64,000 bases of DNA from Lewinellaceae bacterium (GCA_016716135.1 JADJWX010000006.1:186001-250000), one strand, 5' to 3'; counted from the stretch's first letter, positions 19,754-28,640 are shown. Notes: generated by a model not told the origin, from the sequence alone. Translations and numbers: made by a program.

Positions 19754-20966
19754 TTGCTACCAAGATATTGTCCCTCCGGGACAAGTGCCCGCAGGGAATA
19801 TGATAATATAAAATGACCAGGTCACTGGGGATTGGTAATGGCGGAGATCGCAATCGCACAGCAGACAAACAAAGCGCCCCCTGGGCCAAAAACGTCCATA
19901 AAGCGCAGCTCCAAGCGGGGTTTTATCTTGGTAGCAACTGATCGACGGGGAAACAACTGGCTTGCTACCAAGATATTGTCCCTCCGGGGCAAGTACCGGC
20001 AGGAATATGATAATATAAAATGACCAGGTCACTGCGGATTGGTAGTGGCGGAGATCGCGATCGCACAGCAGACAAACAAAGCGCCCCTTGGGCTAAAAAC
20101 GTCCATAAAGCGCAGCCCCAGCAGGGCTTTATCTTGGTAGCAACTGATCGACGGGGAAACAACTGGCTTGCTACCAAGATATTGTCCCTCCGGGACAGGT
20201 GCTCGCAGGGAATATGATAATATAAAATGACCAGGTCACTGGGGATTGGTAATGGCGGAGATCGCAATCGCACAGCAGACAAACAAAGCGCCCCTTGGGC
20301 CAAAAACGTCCATAAAGCGCAGCCCCAGCGGGGCTTTATCTTGGTAGCAACTGATCGACGGGGAAACAACTGGCTTGCTACCAAGATATTGTCCCTCCGG
20401 GACAGGTGCTCGCAGGGAATATGATAATATAAAATGACCAGGTCACTGCGGATTGGTAATGGCGGAGATCGCAATCGCACAGCAGACAAACAAAGCGCCC
20501 CCTGGGCCAAAAACGTCCATAAAGCGCAGCCCCAGCAGGCTATATCTTGGTAGCAACTGATCGACGGGAACAACTGGCTTGCTACAAGATATTGTCCCTC
20601 CGGGACAAGTGCCGGCAGGAATATGATAATATAAAATGACCAGGTCACTGCGGATTGGTAATGGCGGAGATCGCGATCGCACAGCACACAAACAAAGCGC
20701 CCCTTGGGCTAAAAACGTCCATAAAGCGCAGCCCCAGCGGGGCTTTATCTTGGTAGCAACTGATCGACGGGGAAACAACTGGCTTGCTACCAAGATATTG
20801 TCCCTCCGGGACAGGTCCCGGCAGGGAATATGATAATATAAAATGACCAGGTCACTGCGGATTGGTAATGGCGGAGATCGCAATCGCACAGCAGACAAAC
20901 AAAGCGCCCCCTGGGCCAAAAACGTCCATAAAGCGCAGCCCCAGCGGGGCTATATCTTGGTAGCAA
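19754..20966 (+). repeat. Six tandem ~183-bp units bounded by inverted termini
   Basis: Each unit starts TTGCTACCAAGATA and ends with its inverted match TATCTTGGTAGCAA. Units: 19754-19937, 19962-20143, 20168-20350, 20375-20556, 20579-20759, 20784-20966. They are separated by a nearly constant ~24-bp spacer (CTGATCGACGGGGAAACAAC and four more bases), so the period is about 207 bp. Inside each unit are small hairpins, GTCCC-TCC-GGGAC near the left end and GCCCC-AGC-GGGGC near the right end. Differences between copies are mainly single bases or one-base gaps. Open frames read across the units are artefacts of the repetition. Confidence 0.9.
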
Positions 20967-20986
20967 ACATGCACATCCGAACCCCG

Positions 20987-21003
20987 GCGCCCCGGCGGGG
21001 CGC
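20987..21003. repeat. REP-like palindrome upstream of the transposase
   Basis: A perfect 7-bp stem GCGCCCC / GGGGCGC with loop GGC lies 28 bp before the transposase ATG. A second identical palindrome with the same neighbouring sequence lies at 21959-21975, marking the right end of each array copy. Confidence 0.75.
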
Positions 21004-21031
21004 TATTCATAAAAAGTAAATAATAACCACC

Positions 21032-21532
21032 ATGGCAAACACCTACACCCAACTTTACACCCATCTGGTTTTCGCTGTTAAATTCAGGCAGGCGTTGATC
21101 CTTCCCACTTTTCGGGAAGAAACAGAACGTTATATGACAGGCATTTTACAGCATAAAAAGAATAAAGTCCTTGCCATTTACCTCATGCCCGACCATGCCC
21201 ATATTTTGATCGGTCAAAATCCGGCGCTCGCACTTTCCGATATGGTTCAGGTATTGAAAACAGAAACCACCAATTTTATCAAGGAAAAGAAATTCACCCC
21301 CTTCCGATTTCAATGGCAGGAGGGTTTCGGAGCATTTTCAAATTCAAAAAATGAACTGGATCCGGTAATCCGGTACATTTTGAACCAGCCCGGGCACCAT
21401 AAAAAGCAAACGTTTAAACGCGAATATCTGGCGCTGTTGAACCGTTATGCAATTGATTTTAAACCGGAGTATCTGTTCGATTTTTTTGACGACAATACCG
21501 ATGAAGATGCCGACCCTACGGGCCGGAAATAA
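21032..21532 (+). CDS. IS200/IS605-family (RAYT-like) tyrosine transposase
   Basis: A 166-residue Y1 (HUH) transposase. The N-terminus YTQLYTHLVFAVKFR is the typical first strand of the fold. The HUH metal-binding motif is seen in MPDHAHILIG (about residues 52-61), and the likely catalytic Tyr lies in VIRYILNQPGHHKKQTF (about 113-129). The length fits single-domain IS200/RAYT proteins, which act on single-stranded DNA with hairpin ends. No TnpB gene is adjacent. The last codons overlap a sequence duplicated at the left edge of the repeat array (19708-19753). The protein looks intact, so activity on the surrounding repeats is plausible. Confidence 0.9.
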   Translation: MANTYTQLYTHLVFAVKFRQALILPTFREETERYMTGILQHKKNKVLAIYLMPDHAHILIGQNPALALSDMVQVLKTETTNFIKEKKFTPFRFQWQEGFGAFSNSKNELDPVIRYILNQPGHHKKQTFKREYLALLNRYAIDFKPEYLFDFFDDNTDEDADPTGRK

Positions 21533-21549
21533 ACGATTTCGCCATTGGC

Positions 21550-21938
21550 TTGCTACCAAGATATTGTCCCTCCGGGACAAGTGCCCGCAGGGAATATGAT
21601 AATATAAAATGACCAGGTCACTGCGGATTGGTAATGGCGGAGATCGCAATCGCACAGCAGACAAACAAAGCGCCCCTTGGGCTAAAAACGTCCATAAAGC
21701 ACAGCCCCAGCGGGGCTTTATCTTGGTAGCAACTGATCGACGGGGAACAACTGGCTTGCTACCAAGATATTGTCCCTCCGGGACAGGTGCCCGCAGGGAA
21801 TATGATAATATAAAATGACCAGGTCACTGCGGATTGGTAATGGCGGAGATCGCAATCGCACAGCACACAAACAAAGCGCCCCCTGGGCCAAAAACGTCCA
21901 TAAAGCGCCGCCCCAGCGGGGCTATATCTTGGTAGCAA
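21550..21938 (+). repeat. Two further repeat units downstream of the transposase
   Basis: Units 21550-21732 and 21756-21938 have the same inverted termini, internal hairpins and 23-24-bp spacer as the six upstream units. The first begins 18 bp after the transposase stop. Confidence 0.9.
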
Positions 21939-21958
21939 ACATGCACAACCGAACCCCG

Positions 21959-21975
21959 GCGCCCCGGCGGGGCGC
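21959..21975. repeat. Second REP-like palindrome at the array right end
   Basis: Same 17-bp palindrome as at 20987-21003, with the preceding ACATGCAC and AACCCCG-type sequence also shared. It lies between the last repeat unit and the end of the OmpA-family gene. Confidence 0.75.
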
Positions 21976-21990
21976 TATCATTCTTTAACG

Positions 21991-22980
21991 TTACTCCCGA
22001 ATCAAAAACGCCACCCGCCGGTTCTTCGGATTCGCTACCCCCTCCGGTTCGCGGATCAGCGGCCGGGTATCGCCGTAGCCGAAAGCGGTAATTCGACTGG
22101 CCGCAATGCCTTTTTTAGTCAGGTAGGCGGCTACTGTTTGGGCGCGTTCTTTGGACAAAATCATGTTTTTATCGGAATTCCCGATCCGGTCGGTGTGCCC
22201 TTCCACCACCAGCTTGTAGTGCGGGTTGCGGGTTAAAAAACCGGCCAGCTTATCCAGCTCCGGCTCGGAAGGCGGCAGCATGATGGCTTTGCTTTTTACA
22301 AAAAGAATGTTTTTGGGAATGTACGTTTCCAGGGTGTCGGCCGGAATTTCAACGGGCGCCGGTTTTTCCTGCACGGGTGCCGGAGCAGGTTTAGGGGTAA
22401 TGGCAGTTGTGGTGGGCTCCTTGCGTTCAACAGGGACCGGTTTTGGCTTTTCCGGACTGGTTTTAGGTGGCGGCGGCATCAAATACCGCGTTTCGATATC
22501 GCGATCGTTATATCCAAAATACCCGTCAAACAAGGGCTTCTCGCTTGGGAGCTGCCATTGCAGTTTGATTTCGCCTTCGAACATCGCGTTGAAATACTCC
22601 ACTTTCAAGGGGTACTTGCGTCCGGCCTCCAGGTAAATTTCGCCGGAAAAGCGCCCGGTGTCGTGCAGGTCCCAGGCGTCGATCACCAGTTTGCCGTTCA
22701 CATACACCCGGATGCCGTCGTCTACAAAAGCGCGAAAACGGTAGGTTCCGGATTCCGGCGTTTGCAAAAAACCGGTCCAGCGCACCGAAAAAACGTGCGG
22801 GTTGACACCCGGCGCCGGCGCTTTATTGAACCAGGAAAAGTTGATTTGCGGATCAGTCCGGGTAAGGATTTTCTCTTCGAATTGCTTCCCGTTGAAGTAT
22901 TCGCCTTGCAGACCCGATTGCCCCAGGGCACAGCAGCTTAAACCGCAAAGGGCGGCAAGGATGACTGTTTTTGTTGTCAT
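21991..22980 (-). CDS. PA14-OmpA fusion outer-membrane protein
   Basis: A 329-residue exported protein with signal peptide (cleavage near ALGQ at 18-21). Residues ~23-150 form a PA14 domain: LQGEYFNGKQF, VRWTGFLQTPESGTYRF, DDGIRVYVNGKLVIDAW and the closing LKVEYFNAMFEGEIKLQW. PA14 domains usually bind carbohydrate. A Pro/Lys/Thr-rich linker (about 172-215) leads to a C-terminal OmpA domain with VVEGHTDRIGNSDKN, LSKERAQTVAAYL and FGYGDTRPL, which binds peptidoglycan. It probably links the cell wall to a surface glycan. It stands alone between the repeat array and the CHAT operon. Confidence 0.88.
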   Translation of the reverse strand: MTTKTVILAALCGLSCCALGQSGLQGEYFNGKQFEEKILTRTDPQINFSWFNKAPAPGVNPHVFSVRWTGFLQTPESGTYRFRAFVDDGIRVYVNGKLVIDAWDLHDTGRFSGEIYLEAGRKYPLKVEYFNAMFEGEIKLQWQLPSEKPLFDGYFGYNDRDIETRYLMPPPPKTSPEKPKPVPVERKEPTTTAITPKPAPAPVQEKPAPVEIPADTLETYIPKNILFVKSKAIMLPPSEPELDKLAGFLTRNPHYKLVVEGHTDRIGNSDKNMILSKERAQTVAAYLTKKGIAASRITAFGYGDTRPLIREPEGVANPKNRRVAFLIRE

Positions 22981-23083
22981 AGATTATCTGTTTTTAACAA
23001 AAAAGTCAGAAAACAACGCCGCGCGGCGGGTTTCTTGGATGCAGGCCGCGTGTTTTTCGATAAACGAAGCACAGCATGCCGGT

Positions 23084-24943
23084 TTACCCGGGCATAGCCG
23101 GCAACCACTCCCGGACGGCGGCATAACCCAGGCTTTTCCCCCGGCGCAGCGCAACATATTCCGGCCAATGCTTTTCCAGCCGTCGGTGTACATCCGATAA
23201 TTGCTGTTGAATGGCGCTGAGATCATGGCCGGGTTGTGGCATCGTATGGCCCAGGTGGGTGGTTTGCGCTGCCCGCAGACGGGCCGCCAGTTTTTTTTCC
23301 AATGCGAGCAAACGGCGTATTTCGGCCGGCTGGTCTTCGTTGTCCAAACTGCTCCATTCGTAGGCTGCCATCATGCGATGCAAAGCCTGCGAGCGGGCTT
23401 GTTCCAGGTAGGCGAACGAACGTGCCGGTTGGCCGGCCTGCAGGGCTGCTTCCACCAACTGCCGGTGAAACATTTCCCGGGAGGCGCGCAGGGTAAGCAG
23501 CTGGCTTTCGAGCACAACGGCCCGGCGAATTTGCTCGGCACAGGCAAGGGCTTTATCGGCATACGCCAGGCAACGCGCCAGTCTGTTTTTCCGGTAATAC
23601 AGGAAAAACAAATTGATGTATGCCTCCTGTTCTACTGCAACTTCGCCCATGCCGGCTGCTACCCGGATTGCTTTGTGGCAATAATAGGCAGCAGCCCGGT
23701 CGTGTCCGCCGGCCGCTTTTACCGTGCCAAGGGCATTGTATGCCGAAGAAAAAATGCCGGCGTCTTGTAACGTCCGATTGAGGGCCAGGGCTTTTTTCAG
23801 CCATTTTTCGGCCTGCTCAAGGTCACCCAGCCGGAAAAAGGAGATACCGAAATTGAGCAGCAGGGTGGCTTTCAGATCGCGGTCGGCCAACGTTTTCGCT
23901 TGTTGGAATGCTTCGGTATAAAGCGCGTTGGAGCGTACCGGGTCGGCCTCGGCGGCAGTGGCCAGTCCCATCAGGGCGTTCACCTCGCCGTGCCGGTCTC
24001 CGATCGCCCGGCAAACTGCCTGTTTTTCCGAATAATACGCTTCACTGGCTGCAAACTGGCCCAATTGAGCGCTCAGGGCGCCCAGATTGCCCAGGCAAAC
24101 AGCATACCCGTATTGGTTGCCCATCTCGCGGTAAAGCGCCAGTGCCTGCACAAGGTATTCCGAGGCCTTTTGGTATTGCCCCCGGTTTTTGAAGGAGAGT
24201 CCCAGGTTGTTCAGGCAACGCACTACGCCGTGGTTGCGCCGATGCAGGCGGTAGAGCCGGAGTGCCTCCAGCAGTTCGGTTTCGCAAGCTGTGGGGTCGC
24301 CCAGTTTGTGCAGGTTCATGCCGATATTCAGCCGGGCGTCGGCGATGCGCGGTCCGTCGTTGGCTGCTTCAAACAGGGCCAGGGCTTTTTGATGATACTG
24401 GTTGCTCTGGTGAAAATCGCCCAGGTCGCTGATAACCAGGCCGAGCATGTTCCAGTCGCCCGCTATCTTAAACTGATCGTTGTTGGCCGTATCGAGCGCC
24501 AGGGCTTTTTCCACCCATTGGCGGGCTGCCTCGGGGTCGCCCAGTTGTTGGTAGGCGTGGGCTATACCCAGGTAGGTGGAGGACGTTTCGGTATTTCGGC
24601 CGGTTTGTTTGTCCAGATCAAGGGTTTGGAAGAGCAGTTCGAGGGCTTTGGCAGGGTTGCCCAGGTTTCGGTGGGCGAGCGCCATGTTGTGCAGGGCATT
24701 GGCTTGCTCTTCGGGGTTATCGAGGGTCTGAAAAATGGTGTACGCCTGTTGCCAGCAGGCAAAAGCGGCGGTATAAGCGGCGCGCAGGCGAAGCAGTTCG
24801 CCAAGATTGAGCAGCATTTTTCCTTGTTGAAACGGGGTTTCCGAAGCTATTTTATCCAGCAGCACCGGCAGGATTCGCTCCTGCCGCTTGCCATAGCGTT
24901 GCAAAAGGGCATCCAGAAAATCGGCGCGGTACAGGTCTTCCAT
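23084..24943 (-). CDS. TPR protein ending where a CHAT domain would begin
   Basis: A 619-residue cytoplasmic protein made almost entirely of tetratricopeptide repeats (about residues 35-450; for example ALHNMALAHRNLGNPAKALE, CLNNLGLSFKNRGQYQKASE), followed by a helical segment ending in EYVALRRGKSLGYAAVREWL. In TPR-CHAT fusion proteins that last segment directly precedes the caspase-like CHAT domain; here a stop follows within a few residues and I find no CHAT remnant downstream in any frame. It is the last gene of a four-gene operon (8-bp gap from the gene before). It may be a regulatory partner of the CHAT protease at 25491, or a truncated paralogue. Confidence 0.75.
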   Translation of the reverse strand: MEDLYRADFLDALLQRYGKRQERILPVLLDKIASETPFQQGKMLLNLGELLRLRAAYTAAFACWQQAYTIFQTLDNPEEQANALHNMALAHRNLGNPAKALELLFQTLDLDKQTGRNTETSSTYLGIAHAYQQLGDPEAARQWVEKALALDTANNDQFKIAGDWNMLGLVISDLGDFHQSNQYHQKALALFEAANDGPRIADARLNIGMNLHKLGDPTACETELLEALRLYRLHRRNHGVVRCLNNLGLSFKNRGQYQKASEYLVQALALYREMGNQYGYAVCLGNLGALSAQLGQFAASEAYYSEKQAVCRAIGDRHGEVNALMGLATAAEADPVRSNALYTEAFQQAKTLADRDLKATLLLNFGISFFRLGDLEQAEKWLKKALALNRTLQDAGIFSSAYNALGTVKAAGGHDRAAAYYCHKAIRVAAGMGEVAVEQEAYINLFFLYYRKNRLARCLAYADKALACAEQIRRAVVLESQLLTLRASREMFHRQLVEAALQAGQPARSFAYLEQARSQALHRMMAAYEWSSLDNEDQPAEIRRLLALEKKLAARLRAAQTTHLGHTMPQPGHDLSAIQQQLSDVHRRLEKHWPEYVALRRGKSLGYAAVREWLPAMPG

Positions 24944-24951
24944 GGCTGCAT

Positions 24952-25467
24952 TCAGCCTTTTTTATTCCAGGCTTCGACGATGGACTCCACTTTGTCGAGA
25001 ATACTTTTGGGCAAAACGCCTACAATTTTTTCCAGCCGTTGCAATACCTGGGCAATGTCAAAATACTTGCGGCGGCTTTTGAGCGAGCCGTCGGCGTTGC
25101 GTTCCTCATCAGGCGCCTGTTGGCGCAGGCTGTCGGCATGCATTTGCGCAGCCACCAGACTTAGGATCAGAGTAATGGCAACAAAACCGGCGCCGATCCC
25201 GATATCAGCCAGCGCATTTTCTTTCGGTGGCGTTTGCTCGTATTCGCGTAGCCAGTTTTCTACACGGGCATTGAACCCGTCGTCGAGTGTGCAAAGCCCC
25301 CCGATGGTTTGGCGGAGTGCTGCAAGGTCGAGGCCATCGTCCTGGGCCTTCAGTTGCCGGTCTTCCGGTGTCAGGGCGGTGAAATAGTCCGGATACACTT
25401 CCGGCAGGCGGCTCAGGATGAACTCCATTTCAACCAGGGACAGATAATCTAAGGCAGGGTTTGACAT
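24952..25467 (-). CDS. Small membrane protein in the CHAT/TPR operon
   Basis: I chose the ATG at 25467 (MSNPALDYLSL), since the 20 upstream codons overlap the preceding gene and look non-coding. The 171-residue protein has an acidic N-terminal helical part (LVEMEFILSRLPEVYPDYF), one predicted membrane helix (about 97-117, IGIGAGFVAITLILSLVAAQ) and a basic C-terminus (KSRRKYFDIAQVLQRLEKI). I do not recognise a family. Its position between the CHAT protease gene and the TPR gene, with short gaps, suggests it is a substrate, membrane anchor or effector of the same system; that is inference. Confidence 0.55.
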   Translation of the reverse strand: MSNPALDYLSLVEMEFILSRLPEVYPDYFTALTPEDRQLKAQDDGLDLAALRQTIGGLCTLDDGFNARVENWLREYEQTPPKENALADIGIGAGFVAITLILSLVAAQMHADSLRQQAPDEERNADGSLKSRRKYFDIAQVLQRLEKIVGVLPKSILDKVESIVEAWNKKG

Positions 25468-25490
25468 AAAAAAACGGAATTTGAACAATA

Positions 25491-26594
25491 CTAATACATA
25501 TTCCCGATCAGCACAAAGGAAAACCACTGGTGCGGCGCCGGATAAAGTAGTTTGACGGCCTGAATATATTGCTGAAAGGCTGTTGCTTTATTGAGTCCCG
25601 CGCCCAGCCAAAGGTCGTAAAAATGGGCAAAACGCGCTGCTTCCCTGCCGGGGATTCGCTGGCCGGTTACGTCTTTATAGGTTGGGAAAAGTGCGGCAAT
25701 AATACTGCGCGCGCCGGCGAACATCAAGGAGCGGGTCAGTCCGATCAGCTCGTCGCCCGGCCGGTTTTCACTCTGGCCGGTCACGCAGGCGCTGAGGGTG
25801 ATCAGGTCGGCATCCAGCCGGAGTTGTTGAAAAATAGTTTTGGCGGTCAGCGCGTAGCGTTGGTCGGGCGTTGTTGCGGGGGCCGCCCGCCGGGGTGCGC
25901 CGAATAGCAAAGCCCCGGACAGCAGCGGATCTTCCTCGGCATAGTAGCCGTGTGCCGACAAATGGATGACGGTTTTCCCCGCCGCCGATTCCAGAAATTG
26001 CGACAACGTCGCTTCCGGTTCCAGGAGCACTGTTTTTTCCCAGGTGTTCAGGCAGGCCAGGGCGGCAATATCTTCGGCTTCATGCCGAAAATAGGGCTTG
26101 GAACCGGTATAATCGACGCCGGCCGCCAGCAATGTTTTTGGCAAGCCGTTTTGGGACTGCCGCTTACCGATAAACTGAAGCACCGAGGCGCTGGGCAGGT
26201 AAGCGATCTTGAATTGGTCGATCAGGTACCGGCCGCCCGGGCGCAAGGCATGCAAGGGCAAGTAGTGCAAATCGCCAAAAGGGACGAGGTACAGGGCTTC
26301 GAAAGGTTCGATGAGCGCCATCAACTCCGGCGTAAAAATACGTTCGCTTAAGTCGAAAAAAGGCGCCAGGGCCGGTTCGTATACTTCCGGCTGGTCGGTA
26401 TGACCCGGGGTGATTGCCATGGGAATAAAGCTGCGGATGCAGTGCACGGCAGCGCGCACCGTTTCGGGGTCGAGCGCGGTTTGAACGACGGGTGGCTCGG
26501 TGTCGGATATCCCGCGTTCGGGCCAAACCGGTCGGACCACATAGGTGTACAAACTGTTTTCCGTGAGAAAAAACTCGAGCAAGGCTGTTCGCAT
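25491..26594 (-). CDS. CHAT-domain (caspase-like) protease
   Basis: The 367-residue protein is nearly all CHAT domain. The early ALLEFFLTENSLYTYVV strand pair and LYLVPFGDLHYLPLHAL are typical of the domain start. The catalytic dyad is visible: His215 in HLSAHGYY and Cys270 in LSACVTG, followed by GLTRSLMFAGARSIIAALF. The family includes separase-like proteases, TPR-CHAT of type III-E CRISPR systems and bacterial gasdermin-activating proteases. Its ATG lies in the same reading frame as the upstream TPR gene, nine bases after that gene's TGA, so the two may be one TPR-CHAT protein interrupted by a stop or a separately translated pair. No gasdermin or CRISPR gene is nearby. Confidence 0.88.
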   Translation of the reverse strand: MRTALLEFFLTENSLYTYVVRPVWPERGISDTEPPVVQTALDPETVRAAVHCIRSFIPMAITPGHTDQPEVYEPALAPFFDLSERIFTPELMALIEPFEALYLVPFGDLHYLPLHALRPGGRYLIDQFKIAYLPSASVLQFIGKRQSQNGLPKTLLAAGVDYTGSKPYFRHEAEDIAALACLNTWEKTVLLEPEATLSQFLESAAGKTVIHLSAHGYYAEEDPLLSGALLFGAPRRAAPATTPDQRYALTAKTIFQQLRLDADLITLSACVTGQSENRPGDELIGLTRSLMFAGARSIIAALFPTYKDVTGQRIPGREAARFAHFYDLWLGAGLNKATAFQQYIQAVKLLYPAPHQWFSFVLIGNMY

Positions 26595-26600
26595 ACACGT

Positions 26601-28172
26601 TCAGGATAAAAGTTGTGCGATACGGTGAAAACCGGTACTGCCGGACTGTTCCGGAAAAAAGCCCAGACCGGCTTCAATAAAAAAATCGACCAGGGTCCGG
26701 GACTTGGCCAACTCCAGTGTCTCAAAAGCGGCAGCGGTTTGCCCGTTTTCCAGGAAAAATTGCTGGATTTTATAGTACACCTGTGTTTGTTCGCCCAGGA
26801 AGCCCAGGCGATTGTCGGCTTCGCGCAACCCTGCCCGCTGGGCCTCCAGTACTTCCAGCGCCTTGCGGAATTGGTTTTCGGCGGCGCCGGGGTCGTTAAT
26901 TTCGGCCAGAAAACTCCCATAATTAAAGTGCCATTGCCAAACGGTGGCCGGGTAGTACCGGGCTTGCCGGACCAGAGTTTGTTCGAAGTAAGCCCTGGCC
27001 TGCTCCTCCCGGCCCAGGCGCCAATGCAAGGTGGCCATGTTGGCCAGGGTCGTACAGGCACCCTGCTCATTTCCCTGTTCCTGCCAGCTCTGCATGGCTT
27101 GGTGTGCATAGTCAAGGCCGCGCTCCAAAGCGCCGCAAGACAGGCAAACATGCGTCAGCCGATCATACAACCAGGCTATTTCAAAATCGCGTTGCGGATT
27201 GTTGTGGTTTCGGTACAGTTCCAGGGCTTCTTCGTAATGCCGGATCGCATCTTCATGCCGTCCGGCAGCCCAGGCATCCATGCCGGCCAGCTTGAGTTCG
27301 CCGGCGCGGCGCGGCAACGGCACATCGCCCACACTTTCCAAACTACTTTGAATGGTTTTGACCTGGTGGTGCAACGCTGCTTCCTGGTTACGCACGCCTT
27401 CTTCATAAATCGCCATTGGCGCTTCCCGCCCAAGCGTGCGTTGGTTGCTCATGTAATTGGAAACCGACAGGATATTGACAATTACCGGCCGGCCAAGTTC
27501 AGCTTCGGCATCCAACACCTGCCGGTACCACCGGTCGGCTGCTTCGAATTGCCCGAGACGGTGCAGGAGATCGGCGGCAAAGGCGGCAGATTTTGTTGCA
27601 CGCAGCGTTTTGCCGGCACGTCGAAACCACGCAATGGCTTCCAATGCGGCCTCCAGTGCTTCATCCTTGTGGTTGCTCCAGTTGAGGTTTGACGCCCGCA
27701 TGTAGCACCGGCGCCCCTGTTCACTGTGGAGCAGCAAGCGCCCTTCCGCCAGGACGGCTTCCCGGGCATTCTGATCCGACAATTCTTCCAGGTAGCCATC
27801 GGCTTCCTGTTTCCGGTCGCCTAAATCATACACTTGATGCACCTGAAAACGTGCTTGTTCCGGATCGGGGGACATAGTCAGGCTGCCCGGCAGTTCTTCA
27901 ATGTTGTCAATGGTTTGTAATTCAAACACCGCACCTTCGGCACGGCCTTCCAGGTAAGCAATCTGGTCGGCCATCTGATCACCGAACAAATCCGGAGGGG
28001 CATTGGTGTAACGAATGTGAAAATGTCCAAAAACACGGTTGTCGGAGGCGCGATGCAACCACAAAAAAAGTTGAGACTGCACCCCCTCCAGGGGCGCCTC
28101 CATTTCCTCCGGGGGAGATGCCCAAACACGGTAGTCGGGCGCGAGGTCAAATTTGAATGGCAGGGAAGACAT
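26601..28172 (-). CDS. TPR protein, probable sensor half of a TPR-CHAT pair
   Basis: I use the ATG at 28172 (MSSLPFKFDLAPDYRVW) because the 12 codons upstream overlap intergenic sequence. The 523-residue protein has an N-terminal beta-rich domain (about 1-130, LFLWLHRASDNRVFGHFHI) and then TPR-like helices (AAFAADLLHRLGQFEAADRW, CTTLANMATLHWRLGREEQA). It ends in LAKSRTLVDFFIEAGLGFF and a TGA at 26601-26603. The CHAT protease frame resumes in phase three codons later. In fused TPR-CHAT proteins the TPRs hold the protease inactive until a partner binds. First gene of the operon. Confidence 0.75.
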   Translation of the reverse strand: MSSLPFKFDLAPDYRVWASPPEEMEAPLEGVQSQLFLWLHRASDNRVFGHFHIRYTNAPPDLFGDQMADQIAYLEGRAEGAVFELQTIDNIEELPGSLTMSPDPEQARFQVHQVYDLGDRKQEADGYLEELSDQNAREAVLAEGRLLLHSEQGRRCYMRASNLNWSNHKDEALEAALEAIAWFRRAGKTLRATKSAAFAADLLHRLGQFEAADRWYRQVLDAEAELGRPVIVNILSVSNYMSNQRTLGREAPMAIYEEGVRNQEAALHHQVKTIQSSLESVGDVPLPRRAGELKLAGMDAWAAGRHEDAIRHYEEALELYRNHNNPQRDFEIAWLYDRLTHVCLSCGALERGLDYAHQAMQSWQEQGNEQGACTTLANMATLHWRLGREEQARAYFEQTLVRQARYYPATVWQWHFNYGSFLAEINDPGAAENQFRKALEVLEAQRAGLREADNRLGFLGEQTQVYYKIQQFFLENGQTAAAFETLELAKSRTLVDFFIEAGLGFFPEQSGSTGFHRIAQLLS

Positions 28173-28226
28173 CGCTGCTAAAGTAAGCCCTGTCGATGCA
28201 CTAACCAAGCACTTGCAGCATCCGGT

Positions 28227-28640
28227 TCACGCTTCCCCCTCCAGCTCATCCCAAAAAAAACGGATGAGGTCTGTAGTCGACACAATGCCAACAATGCGCG
28301 TGCCTTCCAGCACGGGTACGGCGTGAAAATCATTTTCGGTGAACAACTGCGCCAGGTCGCGCACCGGGTCGCCGGCCTGCACCGTGCGGGGGTCGCGGCT
28401 CATCAGGTCGGCCACTATTTCGCGACCCTGGTCAGCGGTGCTCTCGACAAGCGCACCGGCGGGCACGCGTTTGAGGTCGACAAGGCTGAGCATGCCCACC
28501 AGGCGGCCCTGTGAGGTCACCGGAGCATGGCGCAGGTTGTGATCGTTGAACAAAGTAGCGGCTTGCCACAGGGGGTCGCCGGCGCCCAGGATGAATACAT
28601 CCCGGGTCATTATGGTCGAAATCGGTGTGTCGAGTAACAT
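28227..28640 (-). CDS. Two-CBS-domain protein
   Basis: A 137-residue cytoplasmic protein made of two CBS motifs: residues ~6-60 (ISTIMTRDVFILGAGDPL, then HNLRHAPVTSQGRLVGML) and ~75-130 (VADLMSRDPRTVQAGDPV, then DFHAVPVLEGTRIVGIVS). A CBS pair forms a Bateman module that binds adenosine nucleotides and regulates a partner. It lies 12 bp after the ROK kinase gene on the same strand, so the two are probably cotranscribed; a regulatory link to that kinase is possible. It ends 54 bp before the CHAT operon start region. Confidence 0.85.
   Translation of the reverse strand: MLLDTPISTIMTRDVFILGAGDPLWQAATLFNDHNLRHAPVTSQGRLVGMLSLVDLKRVPAGALVESTADQGREIVADLMSRDPRTVQAGDPVRDLAQLFTENDFHAVPVLEGTRIVGIVSTTDLIRFFWDELEGEA

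Larger units (their letters stand above)
19708..21980. mobile_element. RAYT transposase with flanking repeat-unit array
   Basis: Composite region made of six repeat units (19754-20966), a right-end palindrome, the transposase gene (21032-21532), two more units (21550-21938) and a second copy of the right-end palindrome (21959-21975). The ~46 bp before unit 1 (19708-19753) match the last codons of the transposase gene and the sequence after it (from about 21504), so the left edge of the array duplicates the gene's 3' end. This looks like a REPIN/RAYT-type system with locally amplified repeats. Confidence 0.7.

Noticed and set aside
19965..20687. Long minus-strand open frame (240 codons) across the repeat units
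   Set aside because: It is produced by the tandem repeats; the same peptide recurs each period, no family is recognisable and the strand has no start signal.
19754..21938. CRISPR or rRNA-type repeat
   Set aside because: Units are ~183 bp with inverted ends and a constant spacer sequence, not short repeats with variable spacers.
23084..28172. Type III-E CRISPR (gRAMP) association of the TPR/CHAT genes
   Set aside because: No Cas7-11-like or other cas gene or array is seen in the window.
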